Of a stretch of 64,000 nucleotides of DNA, positions 48,813 through 61,407 are shown piece by piece. Numbering within the stretch: position 1 is the stretch's first letter; each line of letters opens with the position of its first letter. The DNA comes from Bathymodiolus brooksi (Eukaryota; Mollusca; Bivalvia; Mytilida; Modiolidae): positions 13,965,506-14,029,505 of the forward strand of contig OY804579.1 in NCBI GenBank assembly GCA_963680875.1. Reading direction: 5' to 3'. Made by a program: the position numbers and the translations under genes. A model generated the notes under the pieces. It did not search any database and had not been told where the DNA came from. It saw nothing but the letters and a program-made list of their open reading frames with translations.

Positions 48813-48949
48813 CCACCTGTTGTAGTTTCATTTGTAATCTTTCATTGTATGTAACATTCGTGTAAAATCGACTGTGCATGTACTGTACATATCATATTGA
48901 AGTGTTCAGTCCAATGAACACGAGCGTATTTATACGTGTTGTGATACAA

Positions 48950-49645
48950 TTGACGAGAAATTGACTACAAATTCACATTTTAGATACAGCCTCCGTACAT
49001 AAAATCATACGAAATTGACTGCAAGTTGGTGTGTTAAATACAGCGTTCGTACATAAAAGTCATATTAAATCAGCTGTACGTTTGGCGTATTAAAATACAG
49101 CATTTGTACATGAAAGTCCCATTTAATCACCTCTACACTGGTGAATTAAATATATCGTTCCTACAACACAATCATAAAACGCCGATTTCCAGTGAGTATT
49201 GAATACAGCGTTCGCACATAAATAAAGAAGAGTTTGAAGATACCAAAGGGGTAATCAGAATCCATATATCGAAGAGGAACAGACAACACAATGGTCCTAA
49301 AGACAGGTTAGAGAAAACAAAAGAGACAATCAAGTATGGATAACTTAAAGACACCGGTAGCACTGGGTACACACGACATAGGACGAAGACAAAGAATTCA
49401 AAAACACACAACACAGTAAGCTAAACAGATGAGCAACACAGACCCCACCAAGTGTTATAAAGCCGCCTGCACGTGGGTGTATTACATAAAAGTCTAAAGA
49501 AATTGACTGTAATTTGTCATATCAAACATAGCATCCGTATATAAAAGTGATGAAAATCCGACTGCATGTTGGCGTATTAAATACAGTTTCCGTACATAAA
49601 AGTCTTCAGAAATTGACGGTAGATTGGCGTTTCCTATATAGCTTC
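48950..49645. repeat. Degenerate 55-60 bp tandem repeat, interrupted by E1
   Basis: Blocks of the form TACAGCNTTCGTACATAAAA, GTCATATNAAATTGACTGNA and GTTGGCGTATTAAA recur about ten times. The series stops at 49211 and resumes at about 49470 after the E1 insertion. Confidence 0.7.
49212..49465 (-). mobile_element. Dispersed repeat E1, diverged copy inside a minisatellite
   Basis: In complement it ends with CCCCTTTGGTATCTTCAAAC preceded by CTTCGATATATGGATTC and the CATTGTGTTGTCTGTTC block. The upstream part is replaced by different sequence. Both flanks are the 55-60 bp repeat. Confidence 0.6.
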
Positions 49646-50261
49646 CGTAATGATGTTGCTGCAAGTTGAATTAGACTTTATGCAAATTATTTGAATACTG
49701 TCTCAGTGGTAGATAAAATAACGTCATCTTGCATAGCCTTTGTTAAATATCCTGTATATAACAATCAAACGGTATATCATTTTGATATATTTCCGTTGTC
49801 GGATTTTTGAATAGAATAAAAAAGACATGGCTGTTCTATTTATACAGTCAATAATTTCCTTTAGATTTCCTATGTTACCATTGTGTGTGATGAGAAAAAT
49901 AATATAATTGGTGTGCTATTAACATATAAATCAACTGTTGATAGGGTCTATTTACCATCAGAAATATTTATATAAAAAAAAAAAACACACAAAAAAAAAC
50001 CACGGGTGAATCATGAAATTGAAAATTAATTGAAAATTATTATACTTTTCATTATGTCATTTAAACATGTACAAGTACAAGGCTTAACAACCTATGTTCA
50101 GGTCTTATAACATGCATACCGCTGTTTCTGTTTATTGATAAGAATGGAAAAGCAAGTAATATTAATGAGGTCTCTACGTTATACTAAAATAAATGACTCA
50201 AAATTACTAATTTGTTATTTTTCTTAAATAAAATAAAATAATTGCTGTCTTCAAAATAGGG

Positions 50262-50530
50262 TAAAATAAATGATAGTATTGTACAGCGGAATACGTGTTC
50301 AGAAGTTGTATCATGTAGAATAAATGATAGTATTGTACAGCGGGATACGTGTTCAGAAGTTGTATCATGTAGAATAAATGATAGTATTGTACAGCGGGAT
50401 ACGTGTTCAGAAGTTGTATCATGTAGAATAAATGATAGTATTATACAGCGGGATACGTGTTCAGAAGTTGTATCATGTAGAATAAATGATAGTATTGTAC
50501 AGCGGGATACGTGTTCAGAAGTTGTATCAT
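50262..50530. repeat. 54-bp minisatellite, 5 copies
   Basis: The unit is AATAAATGATAGTATTGTAC, AGCGGGATACGTGTTCAGAA and GTTGTATCATGTAG, almost identical between copies. The minus-strand 129-codon frame is a consequence of the 54-bp (18-codon) period. Confidence 0.95.
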
Positions 50531-51004
50531 AATGCAATGCCGTAATAAACCAAACAAAGAAGAAACAAATCAATCGTCAAAATGCAGATATTCTGTTTCT
50601 AGTACCACTACAGCAGTTGGCGTATTTTCTGCATGACGAACGTAATGAACGATGGTACAGGACTAAATTAACTACGATTGGTTAAAAGTGCTGATTTGAA
50701 AATGAAAACAATTAGATATTAGATTGTCCCTCAATTTTCATTTAGTTTCTGCAAACATGTATTTCTTGTCAACAGCAATTCAACATGTCAGATTCCATAA
50801 ACAAGGCAGAACGTTATTGAATTCAATTCTGTATTAGAAAGCTGCATTATCACGTGATGATAAAATGGTAGATTGAGTAAAACATTTTCTATTTCTATCA
50901 TTACCGAAAGTCTAAAATACAAAGCTTATCAAAATAAAGGCATAGACCATGGTGGATGAAAGAACAGATTTAAAAAATGAATGATTGAATTATTGTCAAA
51001 ATTA

Positions 51005-52850
51005 ATCAACATATATGTTGTGCTTGGTAGCACTGGGGAATACTATTGGTTTTCGTGTTTGCAAGAACTGGATACCATAATTGTTTGTTGTGCTTGGTAG
51101 AAGTGGTGATTGCCATTGTTTGTTGTGCTTGGTAGAAGTGGTGATTACCATTGTTTGTTGTGTTTGGTAGAAGTAGTGAGTATCATTGTTTGATGTGCTT
51201 GGTAGAAGTAGTGATCACCATTGTTTGTTGTGCTTGGTAGAAGTAGTGATTACCATTGTTTGTTATGTTTGGTAGAAATGGTGATTACCATTGTTTGGTG
51301 TGCTTGGTAGAAGTGGTGATTATCATTGTTTGTTGTGCTTGGTAGAAGTGGTGATCATCATTGTTTGTTGTGCTTGGTAGAAGTAGTGATTACCATTGTT
51401 TGTTATGTTTGGTAGAAATGGTGATTACCATTGTTTGGTGTGCTTGGTAGAAGTGGTGATTATCATTGTTTGTTGTGCTTGGTAGAAGTGGTGATCATCA
51501 TTGTTTGTTGTGCTTGGTAGAAGTGGTGATTACCATTGTTTGTTGTGCTTGGTATAAGTGGTGATTACCATTGTTTGTTGTGTTTGGTAGAAGTGGTCAT
51601 TACCATTGTTTGTTGTGCTTGGTAGAAGTGGTGATTACCATTGTTTGTTATGCTTGGTAGAAGTAGTGATCACCATTGTTTGTTGTGCTTGGTAGATGTG
51701 GTAATTACCATTGTTTGTTGTGCTTGGTAGAAGTGGTAATTACCATTGTTTGTTGTGCTTGGTAGAAGTGGTGATTACCATTATTTGTTATGTTTGGTAG
51801 AAATGGTGATTACCATTGTTTGGTGTGCTTGGTAGAAGTGGTGATTATCATTGTTTGTTGTGTTTGGTAGAAGTGGTAATTACCATTGTTTGCTGTGTTT
51901 GGTAGAAGTAGTGATTACCATTGTTTGCTTGGTAGAAGTGGTGATTATCATTGTTTGTTGTGTTTGGTAGAAGTAGTGATTACCATTGTTTGTTGTGTTT
52001 GTTTGAAATGGTGATTACCATTGTTTGTTGTGTTTGGTAGAAGTGGTGATTACCATTGTTTGCTGTGTTTGTTTGAAGTGGTGATTACCATTGCTTGCTG
52101 TGTTTGTTTGAAGTGGTAATTACCATTGTTTGTTGTGCTTGGTAGAACTAGTGATTACCATTGTTTGGTGTGCTTGGTAGAAGTGGTGATTATCATTGTT
52201 TGTTGTGTTTGGTAGAAGTGGTAATTACCATTGTTTGTTGTGCTTGGTAGAACTGGTGATTACCATTGTTTGCTGTGTTTGGTAGAAGTGGTGATTATCA
52301 TTGTTTGTTGTGTTTGGTAGAAGTGGTAATTACCATTGTTTGTTGTGCTTGGTAGAACTGGTGATTACCATTGTTTGCTGTGTTTGGTAGAAGTGGTGAT
52401 TATCATTGTTTGTTGTGTTTGGTAGAAGTGGTGATTACCATTGTTTGTTGTGTTTGGTAGACGTGGTGATCATCATTGTTTGTTATGCATGGTAGAACTA
52501 GTGATTACCATTGTGTGTTGTGCTTGGTAGAAGTGGTGATCATCATTGTTTGTTGTGTTTGATAGACATTGTGATTTGCATTGTTTATCGTGTTTGATAC
52601 AAATTGCCAATCACCATTGTTTTGTTTGGTAAAAATTGGTAATCACCATTAGTTCTTGCGTTTGAAAGAAATCGTGATTTTCATTGCTTATCCTGTGTGG
52701 TAGAACTGCAGCACTAGTGATCACCATTGTTTGTTGTGTTTGGTAGAATTGGTGATCACTATTGTTTGTTGTGTTTGGTAGAATTGGTGATCATTATTGC
52801 TTGTTGTGTTTGGTATCGTCATATCGTCGGGCTATCGTCATTGTTTGTTG
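51005..52850. repeat. 35-bp minisatellite, about 50 copies
   Basis: The unit is CCATTGTTTGTTGTGCTTGG plus TAGAAGTGGTGATTA, about 35 bp, with variants GTTTGG, GTTTGTTTG and GATTATC. A four-unit block starting at the TTATGTTTGGTAGAAATGG variant near 51262 recurs 140 bp later and again near 51787. The last 300 bp are degenerate. Confidence 0.95.
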
Positions 52851-53655
52851 TGTTTTCTGGGTCTGCCGACAATTCTTTATCCTTTTGTTTTGTTCTTTCC
52901 TAGCGGTATCATCATAAACAATCCTCTTAACTATTAATCAGCTTTTTTTAATCAATTTCAAAACCTTGAAACAATTTAAAACAATAGCAATCCTTGTTTT
53001 TCTATTTAAATAATCAATGAAAGCTCAAGTTTATGGTTAATGAAATACAATCTTGATATAAAAAAGCAGGCATTTCTTTAAGCCATGTTCTAATCACATA
53101 AGTGTATGGAAATAAGCTTACATAAACGATTTTACATATTCTGTAATAGTTGTTCATTACTCCAGGTATGTATATTTCCATGTGAATTGCGACGTTGAAA
53201 ATTTGATAAAATATTTCATTTTCATTCAATATCGGTTTTAGCGGAAAGTCGACAATAGATTTGAAAACAAAGGATAGATTATTTTTGTAAGCAAACAATA
53301 CATTTGAAACAGATATATTGAACTATATATTTGGTCACTGCTGTATATTACAGGAGTAAGCTAGGATTGTCAGAAACAAATAACTTAATTGTGTCATGGT
53401 AAAACATTTGTTATAGCATTTACAACAAAGGTAATAATGCATTAAAAGATACAGAGTAATCCATGTTATTTAGATTAATTTACACCTCTCTAAAATTTCT
53501 TACTAATGCCCTTATTTGGTCTTACCAGTTGTATGACAAACATATTCTACATTCTTAGACAGAGGTTAACTCTTCTTTACTGTAATGGTCTACAACCAAC
53601 ATATTCTACTATCTTTAATAGTAGTCAGTTTATCCCTTGAATAATGGTCTAAGTT
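52851..53655. other. Non-coding, nothing recognised
   Basis: AT-rich. A 94-codon minus-strand frame at 53014-53298 has no recognisable domain, and its composition matches the surrounding intron. Confidence 0.4.
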
Positions 53656-53661
53656 AATTAA

Positions 53662-53862
53662 TGTTTGAAGATTTCAAAGGGGCAATCAGAAGACGTAAAT
53701 CGAAGGACAGACAACACAATGACCAGAAGACAAATGGTAAAATGACAAACGATGCTCTACGAAACACTACACAGAAAACTAAAGATCGAGCAGCACGAAC
53801 TCCACTAAAAATCAGGGATGACATCAGGTGCTCTGGAATGGTAAGCAGTTCCTACCCCATCC
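53662..53862 (-). mobile_element. Dispersed repeat E1, diverged copy
   Basis: In complement it reads CATTCCAGAGCACCTGATG, TTCGTGCTGCTCGATCTTTA, GTCATTGTGTTGTCTGTCC and CCCCTTTGAAATCTTCAAAC. This is the same order as other copies with more substitutions. The 72-codon plus-strand frame is a by-product. Confidence 0.7.
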
Positions 53863-54383
53863 GTCATGGTTTCTTGTAAAGATCAATAGCTTACATGTTG
53901 TACATTATCAGCGAATAGTTTATCCTTAGAATAATTGTCTACAGCTAACATATTTTAGCTATCTAGCAAGTAGATAATTCATTATCAGCTTTCTCTGGTC
54001 TTCCGTTTGCAATGCTTACGTTTATATTGTCTCGATTTCTCTTAAAAATAACTGACCTTTTAATCGTTGTAAGATATTGTAGTTTCTTTATTTATACTTG
54101 GCAAGTGTCTAGCAATGAAAGATGAAGATTACCTGGTTAAGCCCCGCAACATTTGTTGAATGTCTCAATCCCAAACCTACGTCTCCTTCGCCTACTGTTG
54201 CTGTTGTCTTTCCTCTTTTTCTTAACATTTGAGGATTGATAGACGAGTAGTTCTTGGTTAATAGATGATTGTATCTTAGACCATTAACGTTTACAGAAAG
54301 TAATTTTGAGTTATGCAACCAATATCAGAAAAAAATGTTGCTTGATGGTGGAAATAAAACGACTCACTCTTTATTTCAAAGGA

Positions 54384-54413
54384 TATATATATATATATAT
54401 ATATAGATATATT
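54384..54413. repeat. (AT)n microsatellite
   Basis: About 11 TA dinucleotides with one G interruption. Confidence 0.9.
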
Positions 54414-54662
54414 TGATTTATGCTACAACGTAAATAGCATTCAGACAGATTTATGAGTTATGCACGTTTATTGTACCTTTGTTTGGTAGTGTTTGTTCTT
54501 GCAATATAGTTCCTTAACTATAAGTAAGTATCTTCTAGCTTTGGTATACAGTCAGCGTCTAAATGCTTACCATATAGGCTTGTCCTCTAATTTAGGCTAA
54601 CAGCTTAATCGAATTCATCTGGAGCATCAGAAAACATGAACAAACGAACAAAGTGTTTAATT

Positions 54663-55010
54663 AAAGGGATATTAAAGCTCATTTTGGTAATTTTTTGTAT
54701 CTCATGAAAACTTGCAATTGGTTCAATAAATGATATTTATGAAACACTAACCCGGTTTTTATCAATGAAACTTTGTAAAAGTGACATAATTCGTTGATAA
54801 TTCTGTCATATCTTGCGGTATTTGCAATAATTGATTTTTTTCTTCCTCGACAAACATTCATTTCGACCCTTTTAAGTGATATTTTAACGATATTAGGGAT
54901 TATATGGGCGTGCAAAGTATTTTGGATTGTTTGTACAATTAAATTGAAAAGAAACAACCTTCGTCACGAGTTGAAAAAATATATGTTAAGACGAGCTTTA
55001 ATATCCCTTT
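54663..55010. mobile_element. TIR element (MITE), about 350 bp
   Basis: AAAGGGATATTAAAGCTC at 54663-54680 is the exact complement of GAGCTTTAATATCCCTTT at 54993-55010. The interior is AT-rich and encodes nothing recognisable (92- and 72-codon frames on opposite strands). The target duplication is unclear, so no superfamily is assigned. Confidence 0.75.
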
Positions 55011-55014
55011 AGAT

Positions 55015-56504
55015 ATTGATATATACTTTTATATTAAAATTCAATATCACACGTACAATCGGGAATTGTGTTGCAAGTATGTCTACAGAGTTCTTATCAG
55101 TGACATGTGCCATTGTGAAGCTAGTACCGCCATAATAAGTCATCAAGAATTATTTTCTAGTGATATTTTGTTAACATTCTCTTCTGAATAGGCAACTCTT
55201 ACTTAGAATATTGGAAATCAGTGATAATCTGTCATTTTTATGATTGAATAGTCTTCTAGAGATAAAAGTTGTCTCATGTTGTAAGAAATTGTATATATTC
55301 ATCAACATGATAAGAAGATTTGTATATTACAGACTTTCCGTCTTTGTTTGGCTTTACAAGACGGTTATTTAATATAAGGTATTATATTGGCGTCCAGTAT
55401 ATTATGAATAAATATTTCAGTAAGCTGGTTGAAAAATGGACAATAATCTCCTAACTTAAATGTACTACATTTGGATCAACCAGCCAATAAGTGGACAATT
55501 ATTTTCAGGCTTGCTATATATGGATGGTCCAGGCGGGAAGTGCATAGCAATCTCCAAACTATCGCGTTGCTCAATCTTAGCTTTCTGTGGAGTATTTAGT
55601 CACCTATTGTTGGTCTTTTTCTCCAGGAAAGTGAGCAGTCATGTATATGTGTGTTAGATTTATTTTGCATTTTCCCACAAATTTTCTATTGGATTTTGGA
55701 AAAGTTCCGACAGTCTGTGTATGTGTGTTAATTTTAATTTAATTCTTTTGGTCATTGTATCATCTATCCTTCGAATCACGGCTTTTGATTACCCCTTTAG
55801 TGACTTCAAACACACTTTTCTTATTGCTGGGTATATGTTTCGGTTTCGCGTGCTCGACTACAGAGCTGACCAGTGAGTTCCTAGTTGGTAAATATGGGCT
55901 GTCGTAATGATGTAGGAGCTTTCATGTTATAATACAAGAAACCAGACTGTTGACCATAGTTGTTAACGTCTTTGAAGCGAGTCACGCTTCATGTACGTTA
56001 AAGTCGTCATCCTCAGATTAAGAAAGATTAATTAAAATAGTAGAAACATTATGGCCGCTGCAGAAGACTCATTTTTATTTTTCGTACCCTGTTCTCCATG
56101 TATTTCCAGTTACAGTTGTTGTCCCGGATTTCCCATTTCTCCTTTATTTGGATGTGTTTTTCTTTACTGTTGAACTTGCTCTCGTCTTGAATATGCCTGA
56201 AGTATATACCGCTGAAATTATGAAACCAACTCTCAATCAATTTATCATATATGATATCTGAAGTTTTAGAATTAATCGTTACTAATTTGGGCACCATTTA
56301 TTATTGTTTTAAAGATATTTTATGGGAAATACAAAAATCTGAAGATAACAAAAACACTCATATTAGACATTTTATGGAAGTCAGAATAAAAGGCGAAAAA
56401 AGGTATATAATTTAACCTTTCAGTTCAGTACAATTTGTTTCAAGGTATGCTGATTTTTATACAACATAGTGATCTTTCTTATATCCTAAAATAAATGATA
56501 AAAC

Positions 56505-56550
<46 letters not shown>

Positions 56551-57500
56551 CCACACGTTTATTAGTTACGAAATTAAACAAAAATTCATTTCATCAATCT
56601 GCAACTATTTTCACAATACAACATCGATAGAAGTTACAATGTTTTTATAAAAGCAATACTATTAATAATAAGAATAAACATTATATATCTTAGGAGATTG
56701 TTGTATTCCCCAGACATTGAGGAGAACGTTTTTATGGTCAAGATCATAATCTGATAATCCCAATATCGTACCCCTTTCTGTTTTAGTATTCGTTTGTAGA
56801 GACTTACGTTGTTTTATCACGTCAATGCTTTAAACACATGAACTGAAGAATGCATACACAATCCCTTAAAATATTCCAAATAAAAGGAAATTTCTATTTT
56901 TTTTATCTATGACATTTGATATGGCTTGCAAAACATATACCTTTTTTGCAATGGTTTTCTTATTACTCCTGTGGTATATGGAAATTCAAAGATTAGGCAA
57001 ACATTATTCTATTTATAACTATTACAGATAACTCATTGTTTAACATAATAAAACTTCATTACAATAAGTAATGCAACACCTGAACACCTGTCAAATACAT
57101 AACAGCGACAAAGGTAAAATATGTATAAACAAATAGAAAACAAAGGCATGAAATCTCTTGGAGACCAAGAATAACCAATGTATATAAAGAAAACCAAGGC
57201 ATTTTCGGGAAGGTTACTTCGGTTTGAAGAAATAACTTTTACGTATGTGTAAAGCTATAGTGGTATGTCAGTGATAAATACAAAATTAGGGATCTGTGTA
57301 AAACAATTACAGCCCGGATAGATAAAACAGGAAAAAGGAAACATGACTTTAAGATAGTAATAATAACCAAGCAATTAAAAGGCACTGTTATAAAACATCG
57401 GGAGGTCAGATCAGATATTGTGAGTGATAAGATTTGTGCATTGTAAATAGTCTTTATCAATAATATAAACAATTATTGTGATGATACATTTTTCTTGCAG
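55015..57500. other. Intron sequence; E1 fragment at about 55725-55820; poly(A) at 56510-56548
   Basis: A diverged E1 end with TCATCTATCCTTCGAATCAC and CCCCTTTAGTGACTTCAAAC lies at about 55755-55810. An A run of about 39 occurs at 56510-56548. No other gene or element is supported. The last 10-15 bases are the pyrimidine tract of the exon 2 acceptor. Confidence 0.5.
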
Positions 57501-57940
57501 TATTGTCTCTTGTTGCCAGTGTGTTGTCGCTAACCTTGATAGCCTATGACAGATTCTTTGGTATTGTGTTTGCTTTACGGGCACATATGACAACAAGACG
57601 TGCCAGAACGTCATTATTTTTTATTTGGATCTGTTCAGTAGGGATTGCATCACCAACTCTTATAACAAGACAACTCAAAGTTCGTATCTGGGCCAATCAT
57701 ACAGAACAATGGTGTGACGACGAATGGCCCTCGTCAACGGAAGTCATTGGTAATATAACGTTTGTAACCATTCCATCTAGGACAGCCTATTATGTGTCTG
57801 TTTCCGTTATACTGTATTTCTTTCCGATGTTGATGATGACTGCTGCGTATTCAATAATAATAATCAAATTATGGTCTAGCACTATACCAGGCGAGAAAAT
57901 GGATCGGAGAATAGAAGCTCAGGCCAGAACACGTAAAAAG
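57501..57940 (+). CDS. Class A GPCR, exon 2 (TM3 to TM5, start of ICL3)
   Basis: It encodes residues 134-280. TM3 runs LSLVASVLSLTLIAYDRFFG with D150-R151-F152 in place of the usual DRY, so Y3.51 is Phe. ICL2 is basic (RAHMTTRRAR). TM4 has W176 (W4.50) and P185. ECL2 has the sequon N199-H-T and C205 in EQWCDDEWP, the expected disulfide partner of C126. TM5 has P242 (P5.50) and Y250 in AAYSII. ICL3 ends basic (RIEAQARTRKK). The acceptor TTCTTGCAG precedes 57501 and the donor GTAGGA follows 57940 in phase 0. A C-x-x-x-W-P motif in ECL2 reminds me of RFamide/orexin/allatotropin-type peptide receptors; the ligand is not determinable here. Confidence 0.92.
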
Positions 57941-58049
57941 GTAGGACACAAAGATTTATACCAATATTATATTGTTGTCATCTACAATGTAATAACAAAC
58001 TTTTCTTAGGAAAAAACAATGAAACTGAAGAATCCAATTTCAGTCTTAC

Positions 58050-58352
58050 ATCCGGTGTTTTGTGAGCGATCGCGTTGTTAAAGCTTTTGTTCTTTAGTTC
58101 TCTGTACATTTGTATATGTAGTGATGTGATGTTATTATTTTACCAGTATTTTCTCTTTGCGATATCATATTGTAGTCAACTGCAAAGTTAGGGAAAACAT
58201 TATGATGCTCATTTTTGATCTCGTATCCGTTTTTTTGTGAGCGACCGTGTTGCTAAAGCTTTAGTTCTTTAGTTCTTTTTACCTTTGTATTTGTGCTGTC
58301 GCTATTGTTATTTTGTTTTTGGTACCAGTATCTTCCATTTGCTTCCATATCC
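58050..58352. repeat. Direct repeat, two diverged copies of about 130 bp
   Basis: TTTTGTGAGCGATCGCGTTG with AAAGCTTTTGTTCTTTAGTT (58059) reappears as TTTTGTGAGCGACCGTGTTG with AAAGCTTTAGTTCTTTAGTT (58233), followed in both by TTTACCAGTATnTTCT-like or TGGTACCAGTATCTTCC blocks. Confidence 0.75.
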
Positions 58353-59029
58353 CTTCGAACTTCGGCAATCACCAACCGCCTTGTATCAATGTTATTGTAT
58401 TTTTGCAGCGTTTTCTCAACACTTGTATTTTTGAGTTTGCCAAGATCTTGACAAATTAATGAAACATTAACCTTTCAGAAAATGACACTGTTTGAAACCT
58501 AATTCTAGTTTTTCAAACAAGAAAGCAACCAGTTATCAGTTACTTTCTTTGCATTTCAATTATAACGAGTTGAAATTAACATGTTTTGGAATACATATTA
58601 ATTTAGTGGATCACAAGGTTTGCCATTTCTTCCCGGATTTCATCCAAAAGGTTGCTAGATTCGGTATTTATTTTATATTGTGTGATGTAAGTACAATAAT
58701 GCGTGTTCCAGCTATTTGTGACAGTTAATCAGTCTTTGTCAAGACAAGCGGATAATCATTAATTATTACAGAGGGATCAGGCAGTGCTTTAATTTACAGG
58801 AAGAGACAGTCAATCAATTATAGACATCGAGATGACAAGTTCATGGTGGACAAAAGTATATGATCTATTATCATTACCGACCAAACTGATAATGATAATT
58901 ATATGATTATAGTTAAATGTCATAATCAGTCAATTCGTGGCATGTTTTCATTGTTTTTGATTTGACGCTTAAAACTTTGTATCATCTGCTAAGTCATAAG
59001 AGTACTAATAGTATACATCGTTTCTGGTA

Positions 59030-60672
59030 AAAGTACATATGAATATTTCGACTGATAAAGAACAAATCATACAGATAAATATTTCGACTGATAAATGACA
59101 AATAATATAGATAAATATTTCGACTGATAAAGGACAAACAGTACAGATAAATATTTCGACTGATAAAGGACAAATCATACAGATAAATATTTCGACTGAT
59201 AAAGAACAAATAATACATATAAATATTTCGACTGATAAAGGACAAATCATACAGATAAATATTTCGACTGATAAAGGATAAATCATACAGATAAATATTT
59301 CGACTGATAAAAGTCAAATAATACAGATAAATATTTCGACTGATAAATGACAAATAATACAGATAAATATTTCGACTGATAAAGGACAAATAGTACTAAT
59401 AAATATTTCGACTGATAAATGACAAATAATACAGATAAATATTTCGACTGATAAATGACAAATAGTACTAATAAATATTTCGACTGATAAAGGACAAATC
59501 GTACAGATAAATATTTCGACTGATAAAGGACAAATAATATAGATAATATTTCGACTGATAAAGGACAAACAGTACAGATAAATATTTCGACTGATAAAGA
59601 ACAAATAATACATATAAATATTTCGACTGATAAAGGACAAATAGTACAGATAAGTATTTCGACTGATAAATGACAAATAATACAAATAAGTATTTCGACT
59701 GATAAAGGACAAAAAGCACTAATAAATATTTCGACTGATAAAGGACAAATCATACAGATAAATATTTCGACTGATAAAGGACAAATAGTACAGATAAATA
59801 TTTCGACTGATAAATGACAAATAATACAGATAAATATTTCCACTGATAAAGGACAAATAGTACTAATAAATATTTCGACTGATAAAGGACAAATCATACA
59901 GATAAATATTTCGACTGATAAAGGACAAATAGTACAGATAAGTATTTCGACTGATAAAGGACAAACAGTACAGATAAATATTTCGACTGAAAAAGGAAAA
60001 ACAGTACAGATAAATATTTCGACTGAAAAAGGACAAATAGTACTAATAAATATTTCGACTGATAAAGGACAAATCATACAGATAAATATTTCGACTGAAA
60101 AAGGAAAAACAGTACAGATAAATATTTCGACTGAAAAAAGACAAATAATACAAATAAATATTTCGACTGATAAAGGACAAATCATACAGATAAATATTTC
60201 GACTGATAAAGAACAAATAGAACAGATAAGTATTTCGACTGATAAGGGACAAACAGTACAGATAAATATTTCGACTGAAAAAGGACAAACAGTACAGATA
60301 ACTATTTCAACTGAAAAAGGAAAAACAGTACAGATAAATATTTCGACTGAAAAAGGACAAATAGTACTAATAAATATTTCGACTGATAAAGGACAAATAA
60401 TATAGATAAATATTTCGACTGAAAAAGGAAAAACAGTACAGATAAATATTTCGACTGAAAAAAGACAAATAATACAAATAAATATTTCGACTGATAAAGG
60501 ACAAATCATACAGATAAATATTTCGACTGATAAAGAACAAATAGAACAGATAAGTATTTCGACTGATAAGGGACAAACAGTACAGATAAATATTTCGACT
60601 GAAAAAGGACAAACAGTACAGATAACTATTTCAACTGAAAAAGGAAAAACAGTACAGATAAATATTTAGACA
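59030..60672. repeat. 36-bp minisatellite, about 45 copies
   Basis: The unit is CAGATAAATATTTCGACTGA plus TAAAGGACAAATAGTA. Variants are CTGAAAAAGG, AATGAC and CATATAAAT. The 36-bp (12-codon) period keeps minus-strand frames open for up to 408 codons (59283-60509) with repeats like CPLSVEIFICTI. This is a by-product. A nine-unit block (324 bp) is duplicated nearly exactly, see findings. Confidence 0.97.
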
Positions 60673-61407
60673 GATAAAGGACAAATAGTACTGATATCTG
60701 ATGAGGACAAAATACCAATATATATATAAATATATAAAATATATAAGATGAAAGCACATGTATATTTATCGACTGATGATAAAGGGAAAATACAGATACA
60801 TATGTTTCTGCTGAAAGAGGATTTTTTTGCATTCTGACAACAAACGAACAAAACAAACAAACAAAGAACTAAACAAAACAAACCTAAACAAAGCAAAACA
60901 AGTCCAAGCAAAAAAATATGTCAATGTTGAAGTAGTTTTAAAATAGTATCCATGACAACAGCATAACTATTTGTGATACCTACACCGTGAAGCCAAGTAC
61001 AGTCCGTGTATATGCAATTCTATTTAATTTCCAAATTGCTGCGTATTTGCATTCAATTGGACAACATAGCATTTTTTTTTTAATATTTACACATCGATAA
61101 TTCCTTTTTGTTAATCTAACCTGTATTCATGCACCGTTATGTCACATCCAATTCACCCTTTAAAATTGAGAAAATATGCTGCTTTGAAAGCAACAAAGCA
61201 CATTTCTTTTACCAAAAAAATTAAGAAAAACAACCCAATATAAATCACTGTAACAGCACAGTTTTAAAACATTTCATGCACTTCAAATCAAGATTAAATC
61301 ACGCATGATGTTTTCAATTAAAATACAATTATTATTTCATCTGAAGTGACTGCTTTTAAATGTAGTACCCATATCAAAATGGCTGAATCTTGAAAATATT
61401 TTTATAG
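60673..61407. other. End of intron 2, non-coding
   Basis: An AAACAAACAAA-type stretch at about 60840-60900 and AT-rich sequence up to the exon 3 acceptor. Nothing else recognised. Confidence 0.4.

Larger units (their letters stand above)
10436..57500 (+). other. GPCR intron 1 (about 47 kb)
   Basis: The donor GTAAGT lies at 10436 and the acceptor TTTTTCTTGCAG ends at 57500. The phase joins exactly (A plus TA gives Ile134), and helix order continues from the start of TM3 into TM3. The intron holds most of the minisatellites, the nested transposons and the MITEs described here. An extra small exon inside it is not needed for a continuous receptor. Confidence 0.85.
57941..61407 (+). other. GPCR intron 2
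   Basis: About 3.5 kb, donor GTAGGA, acceptor ATATTTTTATAG ending at 61407, phase 0. It contains a 150-bp direct repeat, a 36-bp minisatellite and AT-rich sequence. The reading frame running on past exon 2 to 58009 is intronic. Confidence 0.85.

Noticed and set aside
59283..60509. 408-codon minus-strand frame of CPLSVEIFICTI repeats as a membrane protein
   Set aside because: It is a by-product of the 36-bp period. Other frames of the same array are also open for 80-130 codons and the unit is plain minisatellite.
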